64,000 nt of DNA from an uncultured Bacteroidales bacterium (GCA_937899055.1 CALBPX010000074.1:6559-70558), one strand, 5' to 3'; shown: positions 7,936 through 17,512, counted from the first letter of the stretch. Translations and numbers: made by a program. The notes: a model not told the origin generated them from the letters alone.

Positions 7936-8679
7936 GCAGGAGCGATAAATGAGATTAATTCATGGTGCTTAAAACACACAAATTCTCTTATACCAAAGCT
8001 TTTTGAGGATCTGTCCGCTGACGATATGATGGTCCTTTTGAATGCCTTGTACTTTAAGAGCATGTGGGCCACACCATTCCAGAAGCAGAATACGACTAAC
8101 CGCGTTTTCTATCTTGAAAACGAAGCAGGCAAGAAGAGTCTTCCAATGATGGCTCAAGTGGAAAAAAACTTGCCTTATTTTGAGAATGAAACTTTCAGTA
8201 CTATTTCCAAAGCTTACGGAAACAATGCTTTTCAAATATTCATTCTGCTCCCTAAGGAGGGCAAGACGGTTTCAGATGTAATAAGTTTACTTAAAAATAC
8301 AGGGTGGAAACCATATTTAAATTCATTCAAGGGAAGTTATGATGTGGACCTGTGGTTGCCAAAATTCGAAATTAAATTCGACATATCGTTAAAAGGAATT
8401 TTATCCGCGATGGGAATGCCCGATGCCTTTGACCCTGAAAAGGCAGACTTCCGCTCAATGTCAGAGTCCGCTACATTCTTGGGTGTAGTAAAACAAGCAG
8501 CTTCCATTAAGGTTGATGAAGAAGGCACCGTTGTGGCGGTGGCGTCGGGGGGAAAGTTGATCAGTATGGACGCGCTTAAAGAACAAGCCGTTTTTCATGC
8601 AGACCATCCTTTCGTATATCTGATAGCAGAGCGCAGCTCCCAGGCAATTCTGTTTGCCGGAAAATATATGGGCAATTAA
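7936..8679 (+). pseudogene. serpin lacking its N-terminal third
   Basis: The frame reads 'AINEINSWCLKHTN', 'DDMMVLLNALYFKSMW', 'FQIFILLPKEGK' and 'LWLPKFEIKFD', then the reactive-loop hinge 'DEEGTVVAVASG' and 'ADHPFVYLIAERSS'. These are serpin landmarks in the right order up to the natural C-terminus. Serpins are about 370-420 residues; here only ~245 remain. Homology begins around 7936-7945, and a stop codon lies at 7924-7926 in the same frame. The first helices and much of sheet A are therefore missing, so the product could not fold as an inhibitor. Internal ATGs exist at 8026 and 8029, but a functional protein is unlikely. Confidence 0.8.
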
Positions 8680-8814
8680 GGGTTGCCCGCAGACCCACAC
8701 ATAGCGTAAACGTAAAAACTTTGGGGCGGACAGCGTCAATTGTACGCATTGGCATTGCTGATCCAGATTGCAGATGTATCATTGCTATCCATAAACGGGA
8801 TTAAATGCAATGAT

Positions 8815-10401
8815 ATGTTGTGCAAAGTTTATTGTGCGTGCTGTAACGGGCTGGAAGTTACAACGGTAACGGTAGAGGTAAATGTTACTGACGGCATTCA
8901 GTTCCATCTGGTGGGGCTTCCGGACAGCGCCGTAAAGGAGAGCCAGCAGAGAATAGAAAGCGCCCTGTCGAGCAACGGCTTCAGGTTTCCGGGAAAAAGG
9001 ATTACCATAAATCTTGCGCCCGCAAATATCCGCAAGGAGGGGTCTTCGTTTGATGTTCCTCTGGCTATAGGCATATTGTGCGCCTCCGGACAGCTGGGCG
9101 ATGAAGTCACTGCCAGGCTGAAGGATTTTCTGATACTGGGAGAATTGGCTCTGGACGGAACTCTGAGAGAAATTCCAGGAGCACTGCCCATAATAATACA
9201 TGCCAAGCAGCAGGGTTTCAAAGGATGTGTACTCCCTTCTTCCTCAGCGATAGAAGGAGCTGAAATAGACGGCGTTACGATATACGCTGCGGACAGTTTC
9301 AAGGATGTCATAGAGATTCTGGGGTCCGATATTTATGCAAGTTCAAAGATTGTAACAGCAGCCAACATAGGAGAGTTGGAGGAAGAGGCCGGAGAAGAAT
9401 GTCCAGACTACGATTTTTCTCAGGTCAAAGGGCAGGCCTTTGCCAAGCGAGGAATGGAGATTGCCGCGGCCGGAGGGCACAACATCCTGCTTTCCGGTTC
9501 TCCGGGCAGCGGCAAAACTTTTCTGGCAAAATGCCTCAGGGGAATTCTTCCGCCAATGACCAAAGAAGAAGCCATACAGACCAGCAATATCTACTCAATA
9601 GCAGGGCTGCTGGCTGCGGAGTCCGGCAAAGAACATCATCGCGGAGGATTGCTCAGAAACAGACCGTTCAGAAGCCCGCACCACACCATTACCGTGCCGG
9701 CCCTCATCGGAGGAGGCAGCAGGGGTCTTCCAGGGGAAATATCACTTGCCCACAACGGAGTGCTGTTCTGCGACGAGTTTGCTGAATACGACCGCCGTTC
9801 CATAGAAGTGCTGCGTCAGCCGCTGGAAGACGGAGTGGTACAGATAAGCCGGGTAAAGGGCAAACACTTCTATCCTGCGCGGTTTATGCTGGTTGCAGCC
9901 ATGAATCCTTGCCCTTGCGGACATCTTCTGGAGGGCTGGGGCAGGTGTAAATGTTCCTCGTCGGCCATACTCAAATACCGCAGCAAGATTTCCGGACCCG
10001 TAATGGACCGGATAGACATACAGATAAACGTAAGGCCGGTAGAAGCTCAGGATCTGGTATTCTCTTCTGCGGGTAAGGAAGAAACGAGTGCCGCCGTAGC
10101 CGAAAGAGTCAGAAGAGCCCGCCAGATTCAATACCGCCGCTATATGTCCGCAGGCGAGAAGTTCTTTACCAATGCCGCAATAACTCCGGCAAAAATAGAC
10201 ACTTACTGCAAGTTGCCCTTTGGCCAGAATGCCGTAATGAAAGCCCTTGTACAGAAAAAAGGCATAAGCGCCAGAGGCTATACACGCATCCTTAAGATTG
10301 CCAGAACCATTGCAGACCTTGAGGGTTCGGAATCTGTTGCAATGGCCCATATCGCTGAGGCCCTTAATCTACGCTGCCCGGACAAGGACGAGATTGTCTG
10401 A
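8815..10401 (+). CDS. YifB/ComM family Mg-chelatase-like AAA+ ATPase
   Basis: A 528-residue protein with an N-terminal ChlI-like (Lon-protease-fold) domain, 'FHLVGLPDSAVKESQQRI' in part. The AAA+ module follows, with Walker A 'SGSPGSGKTF', Walker B 'GVLFCDEFAE', 'VAAMNPCPCG' and a C-terminal helical domain 'SARGYTRILKIARTIADLEG'. The family includes ComM, a hexameric helicase that aids branch migration during natural transformation. Homologues start at 'MLxKVY', so I used the ATG at 8815 rather than upstream alternatives. A copy of the ATCGCTGAG motif is at 10351-10359. Confidence 0.93.
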   Translation: MLCKVYCACCNGLEVTTVTVEVNVTDGIQFHLVGLPDSAVKESQQRIESALSSNGFRFPGKRITINLAPANIRKEGSSFDVPLAIGILCASGQLGDEVTARLKDFLILGELALDGTLREIPGALPIIIHAKQQGFKGCVLPSSSAIEGAEIDGVTIYAADSFKDVIEILGSDIYASSKIVTAANIGELEEEAGEECPDYDFSQVKGQAFAKRGMEIAAAGGHNILLSGSPGSGKTFLAKCLRGILPPMTKEEAIQTSNIYSIAGLLAAESGKEHHRGGLLRNRPFRSPHHTITVPALIGGGSRGLPGEISLAHNGVLFCDEFAEYDRRSIEVLRQPLEDGVVQISRVKGKHFYPARFMLVAAMNPCPCGHLLEGWGRCKCSSSAILKYRSKISGPVMDRIDIQINVRPVEAQDLVFSSAGKEETSAAVAERVRRARQIQYRRYMSAGEKFFTNAAITPAKIDTYCKLPFGQNAVMKALVQKKGISARGYTRILKIARTIADLEGSESVAMAHIAEALNLRCPDKDEIV

Positions 10402-10412
10402 AAAAATTGCCT

Positions 10413-10420
10413 TATATTTG
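10413..10420 (+). promoter_or_regulatory. Bacteroidota -7 box for the M13 peptidase gene
   Basis: TATATTTG fits TAnnTTTG exactly and lies 31 bases before the start codon. A TTG is present upstream but at 17 rather than 19-21 bases. Confidence 0.4.
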
Positions 10421-10451
10421 AGGCCGGAAAAATCAAAATAAACCCATTTAT

Positions 10452-12476
10452 ATGAAACTTAAAATGATAATACCTATCCTTTGCTTTGCAGCGGCAGGCT
10501 GCACGGGAGGTAAACTGACTTCCGGCCTGAACCTGGCAAATATGAACGATTCCATTGCTCCTGGAGAAGATTTTTACGAATATGCTTCCGGCGGATGGAT
10601 GAAGGCCAATCCTCTCAAACCGGAATATTCAAGCTTCGGACAGTTCGACGTTCTCAGCGATAACAACATACTCCAGCTCAAGGAGATGTTTGAGGAATAT
10701 GCCAACACTGAGCAGGAACATGGAACCCTTGGGCAGAAAATCGGAAGCATCTACCGCATGGCCATGGATTCCGTAAAGAGAAACGAAGACGGCTACAAGC
10801 CCATAATGAAAGATCTGGAATATGTACGCAATATAGCCTCGCGTGAAGAGTTCCAGCTTGCCAATGCCGTTTTGGGCAAGAAGGGCGTGGACATTGCAAT
10901 GTTCGGCATCTACTGCGATGCAGACCTTTCAGATGCCTCCAAGAACCTTGTACAGACATATCAGGGCGGTCTCGGACTCGGAAACAAAGACTACTACATG
11001 AACGAGGACGAAGCCTCCAAGAAGATTATGGAAGCCTACAAAACCCTTATCTGCAAGCTCTTTACAATGATAGGCCATACGGAAAAGGAAGCTGCGGCAA
11101 AGATGGAAAACATACTGTCCATAGAGTACCGCATAGCAAGGGCCTCCAAGAGCAGAACCGAACTCCGCGATGTTCCCAACAACTTCCACAAGATGAGCTA
11201 TGCCGACCTCAAGACAGACTTCCCCGGCATTATGTGGGACGAAATTCTCAGCGGCCTAGGATATCCCGAGATAGACAGCGTTTCCGTAGGTCAGCCGGAA
11301 CAGCTGCATGAGGTAGAGAGAATTTTTAAAGAAGTTCCTCTGCAGGCCCTCAAGGACTATGCCGAATTCGGAGTAATTTATGGTGCAACCAGTATGCTCA
11401 GCGATGACTTCCGTGCAGTTGCCTTTGAATTCAGCCAAGTCCTCAGCGGAGCTCAGGAAGACAAGCCAAGATGGAAGAGAGCCGTTGGTGCAGTTAACGG
11501 TGTACTTGGAATGCCGGTTGGAAAACTCTATGTAGAAAAATACTTCCCCGAGAGCAGCAAACAGCGTATGCTCAAACTTGTAAATAACCTCAAAGACGCT
11601 CTCCGTCAGAGGATTGAACAACTTACCTGGATGAGCGACTCTACCAAGGCTCAGGCATACGACAAACTTTCCAACTTCATTGTCAAGATTGGATATCCGG
11701 ACACCTGGAGAGATTATTCAAAGCTCATGATAGACGATACTCTTTCCTACTATGAGAACATGTGCAACGCTTCCGAGTTCTATCTTGCAGACATGATTGA
11801 CCGCAAGGTCGGAAAGCCCGTAGATAAGACCGAGTGGCTCATGACTCCTCAGACCATAAACGCATATTACAACCCTACCACCAACGAAATCTGCTTCCCG
11901 GCCGGTATCCTCCAGCCACCGTTCTTCAATCCTGAGGCAGACGATGCCGCCAACTACGGTGCCATTGGTGTTGTAATCGGCCACGAGATGAGCCACGGAT
12001 TTGATGATCAGGGCTGCCTGTTTGACAAAAACGGCAACATGCACAATTGGTGGACCGCAGAAGACAAGGCCAAGTTCGACGAGCGTACGGCAGTTCTGGC
12101 AGACTTCTTCTCAACTCAGGAAGTGCTTCCCGGAGTATTCATCAACGGAAAACTCACCCTCGGAGAAAATATCGGCGACAACGGCGGTCTGAACATAGCC
12201 TATCAGGCCTTCCTCAATGCCATGGAACAGAACCCCCTGGGAGAGAAAGACGGATTCACACCCCAGCAGAGATTCTTCATCTCCTACGGCTTCATCTGGG
12301 CAACCAACTTCAGAGATGAATATGCCCGCAACCAGGTTCTGAACGATCCTCACTCAAACGCAAGGTTCAGAGTAAATGCTGCCCTGCCTCAGATTGACGC
12401 ATGGTACGAGGCCTTTGGAATCAAAGAAGGCGACAAACTTTATATTGCTCCCGAAAAGCGGGCCCGCATCTGGTAG
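10452..12476 (+). CDS. pepO: M13 family zinc metallopeptidase (PepO-like), lipoprotein
   Basis: A 674-residue neprilysin-family endopeptidase. The N-terminus is a lipoprotein signal ending in 'CFAAAGC', so the protein is probably anchored in the envelope. The zinc site is complete: 'VIGHEMSHGFDDQG' with HExxH, and the third ligand in 'GENIGDNGG'. The substrate-binding 'NAYYNPTTNEICFPAGI' and the C-terminal 'PHSNARFRVN' are also present. Length fits the family. It stands alone between comM and the converging EnvC gene. Two copies of the dispersed motif lie at 10653 and 11397. Confidence 0.95.
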   Translation: MKLKMIIPILCFAAAGCTGGKLTSGLNLANMNDSIAPGEDFYEYASGGWMKANPLKPEYSSFGQFDVLSDNNILQLKEMFEEYANTEQEHGTLGQKIGSIYRMAMDSVKRNEDGYKPIMKDLEYVRNIASREEFQLANAVLGKKGVDIAMFGIYCDADLSDASKNLVQTYQGGLGLGNKDYYMNEDEASKKIMEAYKTLICKLFTMIGHTEKEAAAKMENILSIEYRIARASKSRTELRDVPNNFHKMSYADLKTDFPGIMWDEILSGLGYPEIDSVSVGQPEQLHEVERIFKEVPLQALKDYAEFGVIYGATSMLSDDFRAVAFEFSQVLSGAQEDKPRWKRAVGAVNGVLGMPVGKLYVEKYFPESSKQRMLKLVNNLKDALRQRIEQLTWMSDSTKAQAYDKLSNFIVKIGYPDTWRDYSKLMIDDTLSYYENMCNASEFYLADMIDRKVGKPVDKTEWLMTPQTINAYYNPTTNEICFPAGILQPPFFNPEADDAANYGAIGVVIGHEMSHGFDDQGCLFDKNGNMHNWWTAEDKAKFDERTAVLADFFSTQEVLPGVFINGKLTLGENIGDNGGLNIAYQAFLNAMEQNPLGEKDGFTPQQRFFISYGFIWATNFRDEYARNQVLNDPHSNARFRVNAALPQIDAWYEAFGIKEGDKLYIAPEKRARIW

Positions 12477-12500
12477 CCTTCCTATGACATAAGAAGCAAG

Positions 12501-13751
12501 CTATTTCTTGAGCCAGTTCTCGGGATTTTGCTTCTGGGTTCCCATCCACAGCTCAAAGTGTATCTCCGGGCTGTCCTGATTGGAATCTACAGTGCCCAGC
12601 AGTGTGCCCTGCGCCACTTTCTGTCCGTTCTTTACGCTGACTTTTCCGAGTTTGCAGTAGAATGTAAAGAACTTGCCGTGCTCAATCAGTATGCAGTTGC
12701 TGTAGCCCGGAATGACAAGTATTTGTTTAACCATGCCTTCAAATACGCTGAATACCTGGCTGCCTTTGGGAGTGGCAATGTTGACGCCGTTGTTGAACGG
12801 CAGCATCACGCCTTTGATTGTAGGGTGAGGGTGGGAGCCGAAGCCCTCCGTAATCATACCCTTCTTGACCGGCCAGGGAATATTGCCCTTGTTGCTCTCA
12901 AATGAGCCGCTGAGCTTTGCGCTCTCCGGCGTTTCTGCGTATGTCTTTGAAGCAGCGGTTTTTGACGTTCCGCCTGAGGATGCAGATGAAGCCTTCTTTT
13001 TTTCGGACTCCAGAGCCTGGGATATCAGGCGCTCTATTTCCTTGTTGAGCCTGGCGGCCTGCTGCTGTTTCTGTTTCAGCTCCTGGGTATATCTGTTCTG
13101 CTGCCTTGCCAGGGAGTTGGCATAGGCCTTGCTTCTGTTCTGATCTTTTTTGAGTTCGTTGTACTCTTTGGCGGTGGCTTTCTGGTCCTTGATTTTTTCG
13201 GCCTGAAGATGAGACAGCTGGCTGCGTTCTCCCTCTATTTTTTCAGTATCTTCCTTAATCTGTCTTGCCATTGCCGAAAGAGAGGATGAATACCTTTTCA
13301 GATATACCCATCGGCGATATCCTTGTTCTACATTGTCGCTTGCAATGATATACATGAACCACTTGCGTGAATCGCGGTTGCGGTAGGCCTTGAGTATCAT
13401 TTTCTTATAGGCAGTCTTTAGGCTGTCAAGCCTTTGGTTCATGACTTCCAGAGCCTTTGTCTTGCCGGAAATTTCATCGCTCTGGCGTCTGATGTCCTCT
13501 TCCAGACGGTCTATGAGCTTTTTTCTGGTGTCAACCTTCTTGTTCAGGAGTTTGAGCTCAGCCATAGTGTTCTGCCTCTGCTTTCTGGTATCCGAAATCT
13601 GCTTGTCCAGAAACTCTATGTCTTTCTGGAGTTTGCCGGCCTCTTGTTTTTTCTGTTCGATGTTTTTGTTTTGGGCAAATGTGCTATTTGGAACAGCCAG
13701 CATCATGGCTGCTGCAATTGTTGTAAGTATGCGGCTGTAAAGCAGTTTCAT
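12501..13751 (-). CDS. EnvC-like murein hydrolase activator (coiled coil plus M23 domain)
   Basis: A 416-residue secreted protein. A signal peptide ends near 'STFAQ'. About 200 residues of coiled coil follow, rich in Lys, Gln and Glu, then a C-terminal LytM/M23 fold ('GMITEGFGSHPHPTIKGV', 'GTLLGTVDSNQDSPEIHFELW'). The canonical first zinc ligand HxxxD is replaced ('HPHPTIKGVMLPFNNGVNI'), as in degenerate LytM factors that activate amidases instead of cutting peptidoglycan. I chose the ATG at 13751, 4 bases after the TPR gene stop, rather than an overlapping upstream start. It forms an operon with that gene. Confidence 0.88.
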   Translation of the reverse strand: MKLLYSRILTTIAAAMMLAVPNSTFAQNKNIEQKKQEAGKLQKDIEFLDKQISDTRKQRQNTMAELKLLNKKVDTRKKLIDRLEEDIRRQSDEISGKTKALEVMNQRLDSLKTAYKKMILKAYRNRDSRKWFMYIIASDNVEQGYRRWVYLKRYSSSLSAMARQIKEDTEKIEGERSQLSHLQAEKIKDQKATAKEYNELKKDQNRSKAYANSLARQQNRYTQELKQKQQQAARLNKEIERLISQALESEKKKASSASSGGTSKTAASKTYAETPESAKLSGSFESNKGNIPWPVKKGMITEGFGSHPHPTIKGVMLPFNNGVNIATPKGSQVFSVFEGMVKQILVIPGYSNCILIEHGKFFTFYCKLGKVSVKNGQKVAQGTLLGTVDSNQDSPEIHFELWMGTQKQNPENWLKK

Positions 13752-13755
13752 GGCC

Positions 13756-15537
13756 TTATTCGGATACGGTTGTCTGACTGGCTGCTTCAATCAGCTTTCC
13801 AAGCGATTCGAGCCTTGCGGTAATCTTGTCAACTTCTGCCTGGTCGGCGTTTTCGGTAGCCTTGATGAGGGCTTTTTTGTAATAAATCAGTGCAAGGTCA
13901 TACTCCTTCAAGTATGTGAGTATGTCTGCATATCTGTTGAGGATGCCTGAATCTTCGCTTCCTCCGTAGGCCACGGCCTGGCCCATGATTCTTTTTGCTT
14001 CTGCAAAATCTCCGTTCAAAAACAGCACCCATGCGTAGGTGTCAAGGTTGTGATACTCTCCTGAAGTATTTTCCACGGCCTTTTTTGCCATGGCCACGGC
14101 TTTCTGCAGGTCTTTCTTGTCAGGCAGCTCACCGATTTTTGAAGTGGCTATGTACCAGGCGTAATTGTTCAGTACGGAAGCGTCTTCAGGATCCAGTTTC
14201 AGGGCTTTGTCATAGTATTTGAACGCTGTCTTGTTATCCTGCTTGTTGTGGTACATATCTCCTACGGTTGCATATATCTGAATGAGCATGAGGGTGTCTT
14301 TCCTTTTCCTGAAATACTTTTCCTGCCCCATAAATGTCTGGATAGCTTCGTCGTATTTATTGAGTTTGTACTGCGAAAGCCCCTTGAACTGGAAAATTTC
14401 CGGAGCCTTGTCCGGGAACAGGGCAAGGGATGTATCTACAAAACCCTCAAGCCTTTCCCAATTCTCAGTGCTGTAGAGGAAGGACATCATGTTGCCTCTG
14501 ATATATTGATCTTCCGGATAATACTTTAGGATTCCGTCCAGCACCCTCCCTGCCTGCTCAGCCTGTCCGTACCTTGCCAGCATTATGGCGCTGGAAATGG
14601 CAACGGAACTGTCCGAAGGAGCTGAGCGCGCAAACTCCTCTATGCAGCCGGCCATTTCATTTCTGTAATCGCGGTAGAGTATCGGATCCTTCAAAAGTTC
14701 TTCAAGCTGGGCTTTCTTGATAGAAGGATTGGTCTGACGGTTTGCCATGAAACTTTTCAGATATACCAGATACAGCGGATAGTTTTTGTAGCGCTTGAAG
14801 ACCTCCATCTTGCCGTACAGGGCCGGAATGTAGTCCGGAGCTTTTTCCAGTGCCTTGCTGTAGTAAACAAGGGCAGACGAATCCTTTCCAAGACCGGCGT
14901 ACAGATCTGCTATGTAGGTTTCGTACATTTCGTTTGGCGTTACCTGATCTGCCCTGAGGAGTTCATCCAAAGCCTTCTGATGCTCTCTGGCGGCCGAATA
15001 CAGGCGGAACCTGGTCATGGTGGACTGCTCGTTGGGGCCTATGTTCTTTTCCATCCTGTCTGCAAGTTCAAAAGCCTTTTCTGCCTGCCCCCTTGGAATG
15101 TAAAGGTCTATGAGCGGCATGTAGGACTCGGTCTTTGAAGGGAATCTGTTTATCAGCCACTCGTAAAGCTTTATGGCCGAAACAAAGTCGTTGTTCTGAA
15201 CCAGTACCGCTCCCAGAGTTGCGGAGTAATAGTAGTTGGACGAATCTATTCCAACGGCTTTGCGCAGGGCATTTTCCGCCGCCTGATTGTCTCCTTCCAT
15301 CAGATAAATCTTGGAGAGCATATAATAGGCGGCATCGTTGCTTTTGTTGTACTCGATTGCCTGATTGCACAGAAGCTTGACCTTTTCTGCCTCCTGGTTG
15401 TTGAACGCCAGACTGGCCTCAATCATGCACGAATCGCTTTTGGCGGTCAGATATTCCGGTGACTGGGCCAAAAGTGTTCCGGAAGCAAACATCAGACACA
15501 ATGCCGTGTATATTTTTATTGCAGAAAATTTCTTCAT
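13756..15537 (-). CDS. secreted tetratricopeptide-repeat protein
   Basis: A 593-residue protein with a signal peptide (cut near 'GTLLAQ') and a dense array of TPR helices, for example 'NDAAYYMLSKIYLMEGDNQAAENALRKA' in part and 'ALKLDPEDASVLNNYAWYIA' in part. It is presumably a periplasmic or outer-membrane-associated scaffold. It is followed after 4 bases by the EnvC-like gene. In Bacteroides the comparable pair is, from memory, separated by a DUF4292 lipoprotein gene, which is absent here. Its partners are not identifiable. Confidence 0.88.
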   Translation of the reverse strand: MKKFSAIKIYTALCLMFASGTLLAQSPEYLTAKSDSCMIEASLAFNNQEAEKVKLLCNQAIEYNKSNDAAYYMLSKIYLMEGDNQAAENALRKAVGIDSSNYYYSATLGAVLVQNNDFVSAIKLYEWLINRFPSKTESYMPLIDLYIPRGQAEKAFELADRMEKNIGPNEQSTMTRFRLYSAAREHQKALDELLRADQVTPNEMYETYIADLYAGLGKDSSALVYYSKALEKAPDYIPALYGKMEVFKRYKNYPLYLVYLKSFMANRQTNPSIKKAQLEELLKDPILYRDYRNEMAGCIEEFARSAPSDSSVAISSAIMLARYGQAEQAGRVLDGILKYYPEDQYIRGNMMSFLYSTENWERLEGFVDTSLALFPDKAPEIFQFKGLSQYKLNKYDEAIQTFMGQEKYFRKRKDTLMLIQIYATVGDMYHNKQDNKTAFKYYDKALKLDPEDASVLNNYAWYIATSKIGELPDKKDLQKAVAMAKKAVENTSGEYHNLDTYAWVLFLNGDFAEAKRIMGQAVAYGGSEDSGILNRYADILTYLKEYDLALIYYKKALIKATENADQAEVDKITARLESLGKLIEAASQTTVSE

Positions 15538-15598
15538 ACGTGAAGAACAAAATTAGCAAATAATGTGCTAATGCTCTCCGGTTATGCCCCAGATTCAT

Positions 15599-15606
15599 TA
15601 AATTTG
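15599..15606 (+). promoter_or_regulatory. Bacteroidota -7 box for the ECF sigma gene
   Basis: TAAATTTG, an exact TAnnTTTG match, 39 bases before the sigma-factor start. There is no clear -33 TTTG. The minus-strand TPR gene has its own TAATTTTG at 15548-15555, only 10 bases from its ATG. Confidence 0.35.
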
Positions 15607-15645
15607 TACTGCTTTTGCAACTTTTGAAGCCTAAACTGCATCTTA

Positions 15646-16230
15646 ATGTCAGACGAAAAAAAGACACGGGAACTGCCGGACCCTTATTCAGGACTGATTG
15701 AGAAATGTCTCAAGCATGACCGGAGGGCACAGAGGGAGCTTTATGAAAAGCTTTCTCAGAGGATGTTCCCCGTCTGTCTGCGTTATATGGGAGAGCGGGA
15801 AAAGGCCAAAGATGTTCTTCACGACGGCTTCATAACCCTGTTCTCAAAGTTGGGCGATTATCGGGGAGAAGGAGTGTTTGAAGGCTGGGCCAGAAGGATA
15901 TTTGTAACGGCCTGCCTGATGCAGATCAGAAAAACCGATATTCTCAGTAAGGCGGTGCAGATAGACGGAGAAACTGTTCCGGCAACGGAGTTCTTGGAAA
16001 TAACTCCTCAGGAAACGGCACAGCTTGATGCCGACAGACTCATGGAACTGATAGTTTCCATGCCTGACGGATTCAGGACGGTGTTTAACCTTTATGCTAT
16101 AGAAGGTTATTCACACAAGGAGATATCCAAGATGCTGAACCTCAGCGAGGGCGGATGCCGGTCGCAGCTTAGCAGGGCCAGGACATGGTTGCAGGAGAAG
16201 CTAAAAAAGAGTGATGTGTCTAAAAAGTAA
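15646..16230 (+). CDS. ECF-type RNA polymerase sigma factor
   Basis: A 194-residue group-4 sigma factor. Region 2 is visible as 'RRAQRELYEKLSQRMFPVCLRY' in part and 'AKDVLHDGFITLFSKL'. Region 4 follows as 'LYAIEGYSHKEISKMLNLSEGG' in part and 'SQLSRARTWLQEKL'. It directs RNA polymerase to an extracytoplasmic-stress regulon that cannot be read here. The next gene begins 7 bases later and carries an N-terminal cytoplasmic segment plus a membrane helix, so it may control this sigma factor. Confidence 0.93.
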   Translation: MSDEKKTRELPDPYSGLIEKCLKHDRRAQRELYEKLSQRMFPVCLRYMGEREKAKDVLHDGFITLFSKLGDYRGEGVFEGWARRIFVTACLMQIRKTDILSKAVQIDGETVPATEFLEITPQETAQLDADRLMELIVSMPDGFRTVFNLYAIEGYSHKEISKMLNLSEGGCRSQLSRARTWLQEKLKKSDVSKK

Positions 16231-16237
16231 AGGTTTG

Positions 16238-17512
16238 ATGAAAAATTTGAAAGACATATTGGAAAAAGGCCTGAGCAGCAAATGGTCTCTGACGCAGAGC
16301 GAGTCAGATTCTGTGTGGGAGAGCATTTCCGGCTCGTTGCCCTCGGCAAAGCCAAGCCGCATATATTGGTATTGGGCAGGAGCCGCCGTTGCAGCAGCCG
16401 CAGCCGTTGTTGCGGGCATTTTCCTTTTAAAATCACCTTCTTCTGACCAAACCCCTTTCCGGCCTGAAATCACACCTATTGAAAAAACTACAGTTCTGGC
16501 AGATGGGGCTGGGGAGTCGCAGACAGATCAGACTATGCAGGAGAAGGCTACTCAGAATCCTGTGCTGGCCTATGCAGCTCCATCGGTTGCAGACGGCCGG
16601 CAAGGGCTTTCTGTAGAAAAGCCTGGAACAGAAGCAATTGCAGGGCGGGACGTAACGGAAAATGAGAGTCCTGCAGACATCTCTGCATCAGAGCCTGAGG
16701 CAGAAACTCAGGCAAATGTCCAGGCAGAAACCCAGGCAAATGTTCAGGCAGAAACCCAGACAGTTTCTCCGGCAAATACCGAATCGCCGAGTAAAGGCTT
16801 TCTGAAGAACAACAACCGCAGCCGGAAGAAGGAACAAAAAGAATATTACCGGAATCCTGCGTTCGGAAAGAGGCTTTCGCTCACAGCTTCATCCAACTTT
16901 TCGGGCCGCGGAAAAGTAGATGGGCCGTCCGGCAGTTTCATCAAGGCCGCTGCTGCAAACTTTGGATATGTGGCTTATTCCGCCGCTCCTGAAATTCAGA
17001 ACATTTCTCAGACAACCTATTCGCTTCCGCTGAACTTTGCTGTTGGAGTAAACTACAAGGTCAGCAACCTTCTGTCTGTGGGAACCGGAGTCAGCTACTC
17101 ATATCTTCACAGCAAATACAACGGACTTATCAACGGCCAGTATTTCAACATAAAGCAGGGGGTTCACTACATTGGCATACCTGTTAACCTTTATTTCAAT
17201 CTGGGCCAGACCAACAATCTTGATTTCTACGCATCAACCGGCGGAAGCATAGAAAAGGGCGTAAACGTAACCTATCAGATGAGCGCTTCCGGAGTGCAGA
17301 AGAAATCCAGTTCTTCACACGTGGAAGGTGTACAGTTCTCGGTAAAGGCCGCAGCCGGAATGGAATACCGCTTTGGCAAGGGCAAGAATGTGGGAATCTA
17401 TGTAGAACCGGGCATGACCTATTACTTTGATTCCAAGCTTCCGGCAAGCATACGCACAGATCAGCCCCTTCAGTTTGAAGCCCAGGCCGGTCTGCGATTC
17501 CACCTGAAATAA
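16238..17512 (+). CDS. membrane-anchored outer-membrane beta-barrel-type protein, possible sigma partner
   Basis: About 424 residues in a mixed layout. Residues 1-45 form a short cytosolic segment ('LTQSESDSVWESIS'), and residues ~48-67 a hydrophobic helix. A long low-complexity Ala/Glu/Gln/Thr linker with an 8-residue repeat (AETQANVQ) follows. The last ~210 residues are a PorT-like beta-barrel domain ending in '...QAGLRFHLK', with alternating aromatic strands. The start ATG at 16238 is 8 bases after the sigma stop. Similar chimeras accompany ECF genes in Bacteroidota; regulation of the sigma factor is inference from position. Confidence 0.75.
   Translation: MKNLKDILEKGLSSKWSLTQSESDSVWESISGSLPSAKPSRIYWYWAGAAVAAAAAVVAGIFLLKSPSSDQTPFRPEITPIEKTTVLADGAGESQTDQTMQEKATQNPVLAYAAPSVADGRQGLSVEKPGTEAIAGRDVTENESPADISASEPEAETQANVQAETQANVQAETQTVSPANTESPSKGFLKNNNRSRKKEQKEYYRNPAFGKRLSLTASSNFSGRGKVDGPSGSFIKAAAANFGYVAYSAAPEIQNISQTTYSLPLNFAVGVNYKVSNLLSVGTGVSYSYLHSKYNGLINGQYFNIKQGVHYIGIPVNLYFNLGQTNNLDFYASTGGSIEKGVNVTYQMSASGVQKKSSSSHVEGVQFSVKAAAGMEYRFGKGKNVGIYVEPGMTYYFDSKLPASIRTDQPLQFEAQAGLRFHLK
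16697..16768 (+). repeat. 24-bp in-frame tandem repeat (2.6 copies)
   Basis: Unit GAGGCAGAAACTCAGGCAAATGTC at positions 16697-16720, a near-identical second copy at 16721-16744, and a partial third copy to ~16758. It encodes (Q/E)AETQANV in the linker of the barrel protein. Copy number is likely to vary between strains by slippage. Confidence 0.8.
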
